Assembly (NCBI GenBank): GCA_963920635.1
Contig: OY987298.1
Span: forward strand, 117,666,035-117,730,034
From: Pseudeuparius sepicola
Taxonomy: Eukaryota; Arthropoda; Insecta; Coleoptera; Anthribidae
Direction of reading: 5' to 3'
DNA length: 64,000 nt
The position numbers were made by a program, and so were the translations under genes. The notes under the pieces are model-generated. The model saw only the letters and a program-made list of their open reading frames with translations, did not search any database and was not told where the DNA came from. This document shows positions 49,972-61,900 of this stretch, piece by piece (position 1 is the first letter of the stretch; the number at the start of each line of letters is the position of its first letter).

Positions 49972-52900
49972 CTGAAACAAGGAAGAAAGTGATATGGCTG
50001 CAGAAACAGGTCTTGATGAAATAAGTAGATTAAGGTTTTGGTTACAATAAATCCTCCAATATATTATTAAAAACTTGCTTAGAATAAAATCACAAATATT
50101 TTATTCTAGAAAAAACCTAGGGAACTTTTCTAAGTTAGAAGCTTCTTTTCAAATATGTATGAAAAAAATGTCCGTCAAATTGTTGAGAATTTGTGAAGGT
50201 AAATTGTTAAATGAGAAAACCTCCCAGACAAATGGTATATTACCACAGATATAGCTACACTGAAAGAATTACTTTGCTACGGTTAGTAAGAACTCAATTA
50301 CCGCAGCAAAATATCTGCATTAAATAGGCGCCGAGTGAGTTACTTTGCTACCTCAGCAAAGCACGCTTTGCTAAAGACAACTCAATTGCAGTAAGTAAGC
50401 AGATTTGTTCAAAATTACTATGTTGTGATAATTTAACCCTTGTATTAAGGCAAGTGAATCAGCTCACTAACCACAAGTGAGTTGCTTAGCTACCATAGCA
50501 AATAATTTGATTGTGGTTATGTAGGTTTTGTTGCTGTAATTGAATCAGCTCATTAATGACAATTAAGCTGCCCACTAGCCACAAGTGAGTTGCTTAACTA
50601 CCATAGCAAAAAATTTATTTGTTGCCGGCGTCTTTAAAGGTACGTAAAAATTAATATCTTCAGACTTAATGTCCGCTTGGTAGCACATTATCATTATATT
50701 ATACATAATCTGCATCCTGTCAAAAGTGTAAAACATAGCGCAGCCAAATTTTTTGTTTTTCCTGTAGTTTTCCCATTTCATGTTTTTTTAATAACATGTT
50801 GTTCACGCGGCAACTCTACAGGTTTCTTCTACACCTAGCCTTACACACCCTATGCGTGTCCCCAAGAAATATCTTTGAGATTGAGACGGCCAAGTAATAA
50901 GAATATATTAGGGGTTTGTAGTGAATGACTCAACATGTTATAAAGAAAACATTAAATGGGAAAACTACAGGAAAAACAAAAAACCTGGCTGCGCTATGTT
51001 TTATACTTTTGACAGGATGCCAGATTATGTATAATATAATATGATAATGTGCTACCAAGCGGACATTAAGTATGAAAATATTAATTTTTACTTACCTTCA
51101 AAGACGGCAATGTTCCCGGAAAACAATGATGCCAGAGCTGTCTAGGTCTAGACGATCAGTACGATCATCACGGACCAACAACTGCGCGACGACTGCGGCG
51201 GGGCTGCCTGGCGGGCTCAGGCTTGCCAGCTGGCGCAAGCGCATTTGGACCTCTCCGTTAATTTTAGCAAAGCAACTCACTTGTTGTAAGTGAGGGCTCG
51301 CTAGCAACAAATGAGCAGTTGAATTACCACAGCTGAGTGCATTGCAGCAGACTGCACTCACCTGTAGTAACAAAACGACTGGCTTCATGTAAGTAAGTGG
51401 GCTCACTAAAAGGAATTTATAGTGACCTATATCCTTTAACTGCAAGTAAAAATTTTGATGTGGTAGCAAAAAGTTTTAGCAAAACAGGTTTACTTGTCAC
51501 AGCAATTTTTTTTTGCTATGACAGCATAATATCTATTTACCGCAGCAAAAAATCTTAGCAAAGCAACTCACTTGGCGGAATTCTTTCAGTGTAGGATTAT
51601 ATCGCCCTCATAACAAAAATCAAAAATTAAATAATTTTGACTCATTGTGTCATCCGGCCTGTAAATACACTAACTTAGATTTTTAACATGGCTATGCCTA
51701 GGCAAAAACGTAGTATGTTTGAAAATGAATCTCTTTTCTAAACATAAACTAAAATTAAAATAAATAAAATTAAATTAAGTTCCAAAGAAAAACACGCTAA
51801 AAATATCTAAAATACGACGTTTTTCATGATATGGCATTTCTCTTTAGTGTGTTTCTAATAAGTGCAAGATTTGATGGCCTTTTTTTTCTGTTCACTTATT
51901 ATAGTTCGATTACCAAATACATTATACCTACAGCAGGGACGTAGTAGACATTCACCATACCTTATTATTATAAACACTATCGCAGCATTAACTATATTAT
52001 TTGAAAAAAGTTTGTAGGTATCTGGTATAATTTCTTACTGGTGTTTGGGAAAAAAAGGATATTATAATAGGTTGAGTTAGCCTATAGGTACCTACTATTC
52101 AATCGGATAAACGATAAATTAACTACATTGCAAAAAACAAAAACTAGTTAAATAATAATAAGTAAACTTAAATCTTTTTACACTATGTTTTCCCATGTAG
52201 AGCCCCTGTTTAAATCATTTTGAAAATGTACACAACGTTGTATTTGATCAGAAATAAATTGTCTATAGACTTGGTTTATATTATAAACCAAGGAATTCTG
52301 ATTTTAATAAATAGTCTCATCGGAATAAACTAATGTGCAAAAAAATTGTTTTTCATTTTTTGACAAAATGTCATTCCTGATAAAAAAAAATTGTTTGTGT
52401 TGAAACTGAAAAATGGTGTTAGAATTCCAAATATTTATACGGTGTGTTCAACAAAGTCGAAAAACTAAAATTCTAAAATTACCCCAAGTCTATAGAGAGG
52501 AAGGTAATATAAAATGGTTATCTTATTTATTATAACTGGGGACGATAGATGATAAAATACCACGTTAAAAGAATTTGGAAAATTTTACTCCACGCAAAAT
52601 AATTATTCATTAAATAACCAGAGTGTTAGGGCCATAGGAAAAACTTTAAACCTGATTTTCTCATTTTGCTGTTTAATCAACAACCTACTGCATTTTTCCT
52701 TGTGAGGGCAGTATAACTATAACTCTCGAGTTGAGTACTATGCTTTTTCCATGACTATTAGTAGGTCAGAAAAATTAGTCAAAGTGCATATTTAGCATTT
52801 CAAGGCATCCAATTTTGAAGTGGCCCAACATTGGGGCCGCGGTGGCGTCGCTTGTACCGGCGCTGACTTTTTAGACTGCATGTTTTTCTGCGTTCGATCG

Positions 52901-55900
52901 ACCTCGGTTCGAGGCAGGCACATGCATATATGTCTTTAAATAAAAACACCGCTATGGCCAAGAGCACTGGACAAATGTGGGTTCACGGTATTGCTCCTAA
53001 ATAGGCTTTACCCGTGTGATTCACTAATTGTCCTACACTCACTGGGATTACTACGGTTTTCTAGGGTTTTCCGTAGTACTTGAGCGAATGCTATCCTAGT
53101 TCTATCGGGAAAAAAGTCAGCCCTAGCCGCAAATGGCAACGAAGACAAAATAATAGTAATTGCCCCCCTCCCCCGCACAAGCATGTGGTTGCTTCTGGGG
53201 TACTCCTAGTTTGGAGTATTGTGAGGGTGAGAATTATTATTATTTATTATTATTGTTTAAACAATGGTTTAAACGGGTTTTTTGAGGTAGTTCCGAGACT
53301 ATTGCCGATGGGTGTTTCAAATTTTGTACACTACTAGAACACAAAAAGACGGTTAATTTGAGACCTGGTAAGTTGAAATCGGCCAATAATTTGTTTAAAT
53401 AATTGCAAAAAACCGATCGAATTTTAAAAATTTTCATGTATTTTTCATTCTATGGGAAAAGCATCTGTGCACTTAAAACGTTCAGGACATAAGCCCCCTA
53501 TGACCCTTAAGTTACCCGGTAAGTTTCGTTAAAAAATAATAATTGGTTTACGAGAAATTTAATTTGTTTATTAAAAAAGGGTATAATGTTTATTAACAAT
53601 TGACCCAGTTGCCGTTACCCTAGAAGGGTCATCTTGGTCCCATTTTTTTCGTCGAGACTTATGTTTTATGAATCTGTTTAGAGCAGATCAAATTTTCGTT
53701 ATTTTCATCTTCAAAATGACGTCTGAAAAAGTGGTACTTTTTGAGCTATATTTTTTCTTAATATCTTTGCAACAAAGAAAGATATTGCTATGAGATTCTG
53801 GAACAAGCCTGCGCGCGATCCTATCTATGCAGGAAACTCGACTGAGGGAAGAGCCGGCCCTGCATTCCACTCGCCGCCTGAACACTTGAGATTTTACAAC
53901 GGCCAGACCAATACGCGACCGCGTGGTGACCAATCTTTTGATTCACTGCCTCTGTAACTTGGATATAGTATAACTTTATAATGTCATTGAGTTTTAGAAA
54001 ATGACTGTTTTTTTCACATTAAACCATTGTTCAAACAATATTGCACCACTTCAAAATTGGATCCCTTGAAATGCTAAATATGTTATCAATTATCAATGAA
54101 TAAATCCATTTTTCCATCAAATTCCAGTAAATTTTCGACGATTTTTTCTAATTTTACTAGCCTCTAGTTATATGTTTATTAAAAGGAGGGCGGTTGCAAC
54201 TTATTAAATTCTGATCATACTTTTTTTAACAACAATACAGAAAACAATAAAATTTTAAGTAGGCAAAGACCTTAAAGCCACAAAGAAAGTATATTATGTA
54301 TTATAATAGCAACACAAAAGTTTCTATAGTTTTAATAATTTTCACTACAATCGTTTCGTTTTTTGAACTGGTTTTTGATTAGAAAGAAACAAATAATTTG
54401 AAAGAAAAATTAATAATATCCATATTTCTCCAGTGCAGTGTTAAATAAGAGTGGCGTATAGGGTATAGGAAACGATCAATAGAGAGTTAATTTGGTTCTC
54501 GAGTTATAGCACCTGTGTACAAAACCGTTGGTCGGTGGTTCACATCCCACACAAAGCATAACTTTTTTATTCTTGTACCTATTATCGCTACATTAACTGA
54601 TTATCATTTGTTGCCCTAGAAAAATGATTATTATGACAAATATTACTCACAATCTACTCAAAAAAATTGTGTATCATAGCGAGCGTTATCAGTTGAATTT
54701 TTTTCATGGCTAGGTTGCTAAATTACTTAGATAAGTGCTATGCAGAGGGTGGCATTATTCAAAAACTCAGTTTATATATTTAAAGTTTAATGCACAGTAA
54801 GATACGAAATGGTAAGTAGCAGGAAAGGTTAATAATACATTACACGATGTGTAAGCTCTTTTGGCATCAAGGTCAGAGGCAACGTGGTGTTGCCTTCAAA
54901 CAACCCCCTTTTATTTATAAGCAACTCTATTGTGTGCTACCACAACGCTAAACATTTATTTAGTATTTTTATTTTATCACACTGATAATAACAATTTTTT
55001 TATCTGTTTAAAATTTTAAACAAAGTGATTCTACTATAATGAAGACGACGTTGATGTTTACAGTAGATACATTTTTCACTGTTGGTTTATGACTTTTTTT
55101 AGCTGGTCTCCAGTGCTAAAACCTGAAGAACCATGAACCATACCTACTTACCCATTGTTTCCTGTTGTATTTCCACCTTGTAAGTGGGATTGTCGTAAGC
55201 GGCCTGCGAGACTCTCGCGGCTGCTGTTGGGGGAGGTGTGATGGCTGCTTTGTGTTGGCCACGCCGTCGTACCAGAACTAGCAGCAGTACCAACGTGCTG
55301 AGAATGGCAATGGCGGCCAATATGGCCACTACCACCAGTGGCCCGTAGTAATCGCCGTGTGAATGGCTTGCCTCTACTGACTCTCTTGATAATTTGTCTG
55401 TAACCGAAGGTTTCGTTAGTGCCGGGTTGTATTCAAATTGTTGAAAATCATTTTTCTGTTTGCATAATTTTTAATGTTTTTTAGCATTAAAAGGGTGTTT
55501 GCAAATTGAAGGCGTCAAGGACAAATAATACATAATGCAAAGGAAATTCCAAATTCTTTGGATTTACAAGCTTCAGTAATTACGAAACCATGTAACAGTG
55601 AGGGATAACAGTATCTACCAAAAAAGTGGGGGTGCCCAAATTTGCGGAAACAAACAAGGATCTGGCTGGGAGGCATATTAATATCAAATGCAACATGTAT
55701 AGGTACTGTATAGCTTATGATCGCAAGTTCCACTGTTATAAATAGCAATAATTTCAGTTTAAATTTTTCTAGAGTGATTATAGCTGGCTTGATGAATCTA
55801 GAGATCCTTCATCAGGATAGTTGGGTATAGTACGTCAAAGTGATACCCCACTGAATTTTGAATAAAAATCGAAGTCTGACGTAATTGAAGCTATAAATGG

Positions 55901-58900
55901 TCCACGTTACAATTTGACAACTATTTATAACCAGCAAAGCTGTTTTGATATAACATTGTCATGTTATGCCAATGACGTCATTGTGTTATGCAAATTATAA
56001 CCTTTGGATTACTTTCTTGACGGAATTAAGAAAAAAAAAACATTTCACGTCACTTATACCAACCACAACCAGCAGGTAAGTTTTGGTAAGAGCTGTGGGA
56101 TGTTAGTTTTATAACTAACAGCATGACATATCGTCCCTGCCTGAAGCATGTGAAATTAAAAAAGTTCATGGTATTTGGGAGTGCATAGTGCATGTAACTT
56201 ATCTATCTTTTTGTAGGTGTATCGTGATGATTTTGTTGAGTGAAAGGTGTAACTAATAGGGGTTTCACTTGTTTTTGAAAATAATGTATTAAACTCAGAA
56301 CATAGTGGGTTTGTTAGGAGGTGCTAAAGCATTTCTTACACTTTATATGAATTTTAAAATAAATATCTCTATCATTAACTTTTAATTTTATAATGTTCAT
56401 ATCGAAAGTCTCTTATGTCAACAAGAATTGTCAGCCTTAAAATCATTCTTAGTAGTGCGGTTGTTTCAGAGCTAGGTAGAGGAGGAGGTTCCAGATACAA
56501 AAAAAAATTCCAGCAAAGAATGGAGTATGTATTACTCGACTCTAATAGATGCCAGTTACCTTAGTGAAACCTAACAAGGGGAATCGGCTGTTAGTATGTT
56601 ACTCCCTCGAACAGTTCAAATTAAAAAAACCGCTAACATCTATTAAATCTTGGATGCTAGAGTATGTTATCAGAATCAAAAATAATTAGTTCCATAAAGC
56701 CACAACTTTCTTTTTGTGGATCTAATTAGGGACGTGTCATTGTTATTGTACAAAATTAGTAGTAAAAAAATAATAATCTTTCCGAGATCTCCGCTAAGGG
56801 ACATTCCGAAATGTGCGTTTCTGTAAATATAGGTTGGGTTATCTATAGTTGCTGATTTACAATTTATATTTCCGTACCTTGTTGTGAAGATGCTCCTAAT
56901 GCAGGAGCCAGTCTTGGCTTTGTAGTGAAGTCTTGTACATTACTGGTCTTTGTCTTACCATTGGTTAAATAGACCTCCAGCCACAACCTATACCTAGTGC
57001 CTGGCTTGAGGTCCATTATTATTGTCTTTGTCGGAGAATCCCTCTTTGCAATTTTAAAGGTACTGTGATCCTCCTTGCCAGAATCACTTTGGTATATTGC
57101 CCTGGAAAATAAAATGAAGTTTTTAGGATTGTCAAGCTATTGTGACCTCGGTAAATTTACCTATAAATATTGACATATTTGTCTTCTGGATATGGCACTC
57201 CGCTCCACGATATTTCAACACTTGTGGACTTAATTTGGGTGATTTCCAACATAACAGAAAATCCATAAGTGTCTATTTCATTGGCAGTTGTGAAATGAGG
57301 CATGTTTTCTGCATGCAGCTCTGTTTTCTGATTGGGGAAAGGAATAAAGAATATTCCCAACTCATATTTCGTATTTGGTTTTAGATTTTCGAGGGTATAA
57401 CTTGTTACAGCCCTGTGTATCAATGGGGTAGCTGTGTATATTTTTGTATCAATTTCTTTATACCTTAGCTGCACTCCATCAATAAACTGTAATAGAAGGT
57501 AAAAAGTTATGCATTATTCAATTACAAGTATGTACCTACATTTATGAATAAATCAGTCAACGACTGCACTCCTACCTGTAACTCATACTCTGTAAATTTC
57601 CTCCAGTTGACAATAACCCACGTAGCATTGATGTTGGAAATGGTCAGTTCGGGTTCCACAGGAATCTTTGGGGGTAGTGTAGTTGTTTCTACATCTTTAG
57701 GTGTTTTGATAGTATAAATTTTAGATGAGTGGGTATTGTGTAGATCCCTTAAGGTGATGGTGATCTTTATTTTGTACTCTGTGTCAGCTCTAAGTCCATG
57801 TAGATCAAACTCCAAAGATGGTGTTGCTATGAGATCATTTGGTGGTGCAAATACTTTATTTTCCCATGCATTGAGATCATCATCCCTGACAAAAGATTAG
57901 TACCTATTACCCTCTATTTTGAAATTATTGACAAGTACTTACGTTCCATGTGTGTATCTGACTTCAACTCTGCCATGCAATCCAACGATAACGGGAGGAA
58001 CTCTAAATGCAAGACGAATTGTATGAGCATCTATAGGTTCAAGAGTGTCCACTGTTACTTCATCTTGTGACTGGCCGAAATTAGGATAATTATTGCCAAA
58101 GCCACCAAATCCTAAAAAAACAAAACAATTAATATTATTTATAATACTTCAGATCTAATAAAAAATTTCATAATATACCTATGCTCAATATACTTGAGAG
58201 TATATATATATAGGGTGTAAATGAATAAGTGCGAAAAAATTCAAGTGGTAATGTGGTAATGTCCGGTAATGCTTCCAACATAATAAAATATTAAAACTAC
58301 CAATTAACAAAAACTAGGGTTTACCCGATATTTTTTCCATATTAATAGTTTATTCTAGCCTTAAAAATTGCTATAAACGGTAATGCTAGCTATAAAAAAT
58401 TTTTGTTTTATTATAATAATTATTAAAAAAAATTTGACACCTTGTATTTTGAAAACGAAGCATTAGCGGACCTGTGTTATATAGACTTTTGGTCTTAGAA
58501 TCACTCAAAGATTCACCCCTTAAATTTTTCCGCACTTATTCATTTACACCCTGTATATTCTTTGAGTATTACAAATCCTCAACAGAGTTCTCTAAGTTTT
58601 AATAGTTAAACTTCGATAATCGATGGAAAATGTTATGATAAACTTTTTCAGTTTGTCATAAGTATAATTTCATAAGTAGGTAATATTTTTATTAGGTATA
58701 CCTACTAGATGGGATTGTCTTTGGGTATACCTACCGTTAGGATTTATTTTCCGATTTTTTGTAATAATAATAATATTACGAAATTAGGAAGGCAAACTAC
58801 TCTTTTGTAATCAATAAGTAAGCATAGCAAACACGAACCTTTTATAACGTAAAAAGAACATATATATCACTGGGAATGTATTTTACTGTTTCCTATTTAT

Positions 58901-61900
58901 TTAAAAAAATGCCTATTGAAGATGGAAACAGTGCATTGTTTAATGTAGAATCTGGCGATATTATGATAAAATTATTTTAATAAAAATAACAAATGCAACA
59001 GTATAAAATCGTATCCAATTTTGTTCGAAAAATAAATCCTCACTTTAACATCTTGCAGGTGAAGTGAAAGCCATTGGGTTTTCTATATTAATTGGAAGCT
59101 AAGACGGATTCTTAGAAGATTTTTGCTGTTTGCTGATAGAATTTGGACCACTTGGTATAAAATTTAAACTGTACTGATTCATCCACTTGCCAGTGCCTTG
59201 CTATATAGCACCAAAAGGTGATGTTAAATGTTGGAAGATTTAAAATTGTTTTAAAATATGCATATCAAAGAGTGTAAATGTTAACTAAAAACATGAGTTA
59301 TAAAATATTAAATATTTTTGACTGAATAAATATATTCTGATAGAAAACAGCCTCCTTGAATCGACCGTTTTTTAAACAATGAAACCTTTATTATTGAAAT
59401 TAATGAAATTATTTTGCTCATAATCATTCTAGTTAGTTAGCAAAGTAGTTTTCATTTTGCTAGCCAATAAAAGTTAGGAATTCGATAATTTCCTACCAGA
59501 GGTTAGAAAATGCTCATCAAACTATCCAGAAAAGTAGTGTTTTCTGGCTAGATTTTAATAGTTTTGCCAATCAAACGATGACACATCATTATGTATCATT
59601 ACAGCGGCGGGATATTGCTGAGCTCAGCGCTACGTGCCTCGGTCAATCTACTGTATCCCTTGACTGTAATAAAAGGTTTTTCGCTTCGGTACATACTATA
59701 CTATTTCTCCATCTCTATATTCTAAATGAGAACATCTAATTTTTCCGATACATTTTAGCTTTATAAATCTAAATACAATTTACCTGCATTACTAGAAGTC
59801 GGTCTAATAGTTGAGATGGGTACATTTGGCGTCATAAATACCTGACCATTACCAGCAACTACACTAGGATGGGAATTTTGAGGAAAAGGAAGCATAGCAT
59901 TTTGAGTCTGATATCCAGTTTTGTGAAGTTCTTGCAAGATTTGCTCCAAGCTAATTTCATGTTGAGGATGCTGACGGACTGGTACTTGTGGAACTAGATA
60001 TGGAATCAGGGGATTAGGTGGACTGTTTGCAATAGCACCTGGCATAGCACTTGCCCTTGGTGGTAGGTTTAGTACAGATTTAGGAGGAACTGTGTGGATC
60101 TCTAATACGGAACCTGAAGGATAGTTGCTCAATTCTGGATGTTGTTGGATAAACTGAAGCAATTCTTCAGGATTACCATGTCCATGGATTTCTATGTGAG
60201 ATTTTGTTGGAGCGTGGGGAATGAATGAAGAAATGTCATTTTCCTGATACATTGGGTGTGTTTTATTTGGTTTTAAAGCAGGAGTAGGAGGAGTGACGAA
60301 AACAGGATTGTTTTTATTTGGCCGGGATTCTTTCGAAGGTTTCCAGTTTTCAGAAAGATGTGGATTTAATTCATTCTTTTCTACCGGCACCTTCTGAGTT
60401 TTCTTTTCTTTGTGGAAATATATATTTTCATCGTGGGTAATAATTGACTTTTTATCGTCCACGACAGATTCTTTGTCAGCTTCGTTGCTATAAACAACCA
60501 ATGGACCCAAAACCTTTGACGGTTCTTTGTGCTTTGACGAAAAAGGTCCCAGGAATGGAGATGAGTCACTTGTCGGTCGAATTGTTGTTGTAGTCTGTAC
60601 TGTTTGGTTTCGTTTTTCTGAAAATAGGTCAACTTCCACTCAACTGATTCTCGGTATATCCCAAGCCTGCTACAAAGTTTTTTTTTACCTAGCACCTTGG
60701 CTACCTAACTTCAAAGTACCGGAGATCACCGAACTATTTACAATAGAGTGGAAATTAAGTCAGTCCATGTCCCAAGTCCAAAATAGTCTACATTCCAGAA
60801 CCTTTTGTTAGTATTTTAAACAGTCTTCCTTTATAAACTGTACACGCATAAATATTTTCATACTGAAAACTATTGGGTTTACTGCATGTTTTAAGTACAT
60901 TTTGGAGTTGATAAAGGAATGTTTATTTATTGGTAATAAGATTTTCGCAACAGCTTCTCATATATTCTTTGCCAATATTTCTAATAAAATATACTTCACC
61001 AGTCAGAACTATTCCCGATATATGAGTATTTACAAAATGTTCACAATGTTACCTACCTGTTGTCGGCAATTCTTCTTTACCGCAGACCCAATACATACAG
61101 CAGTCATCGCCTGGTAGGTGATCTACCTTAGCTTGATCAGCTGAACATCCTAGATTTGGAGGAGGTAGAGCAGTTACTGGAGGGCATGCATTCTGACAGT
61201 CTACTTTGCCCATTTCACAATAACATCTAAAATAAGACATTTGGTAACAAGTTGTCTCCAAAAATAAGGTATTGACCAAGACCCGTAAAGTAAGTTTACC
61301 TACTATGGTAGAGAGAGAGAGCTGTGTTTGCATCACATGAATGCTGTCAGATGATGTGGTGGGCATTACCCATATGTCGCCCTTGCTGACAATTTTTATT
61401 GTTGGCATTCTCATGGGGTCATCAGATATGCAATCTCTCAACAAAAGGCAAACTTCTTACTTTACAGATCTTCATGATATTGACATACTTTTGGCCGCGG
61501 CCTGATGCGCTTACCTTTTATCACATCCTGTAATATTGATGGATATTTGTTCCCAGTTCTTAAAACTTTTGCCTTTGTACTCGCAGGAACCGTTGTTCTT
61601 ACATCTGATTTGATCTGGACAACAACGGGGTGGTGAAGGTTTGAAATCTGGTGGTATCGTTTCCCATTCGACACACTGAGGGTCTGCGAATAAAAAAATA
61701 AATTTTGAGTTCGATAATAATTATTGAAGCATTCCTAATCAAAAAGAGTTTTGAGAGAGTACAGTTGAATTTATTTTTAAATAAAAAAATAAATTTAAAT
61801 ATGTAGAGTAATATATAGTACTTGCCTAAAACGTCTACTCCAAAATACGTTGGACATTCCAGTTTCAAACACTGCATACCATCATTCTGACAGACACAAA

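Noticed and set aside
51072..51469. Open frames of 73 and 123 codons on opposite strands near 51.1-51.5 kb
   Set aside because: They lie within the CACTG foldback and its GC-rich insert, overlap each other on both strands, and show no transposase motif.
54480..54580. tRNA-like B-box motif GGTTCACATCCCAC
   Set aside because: No A box at the right distance and no foldable tRNA or SINE tail could be drawn. It may be a SINE remnant but is unsupported.
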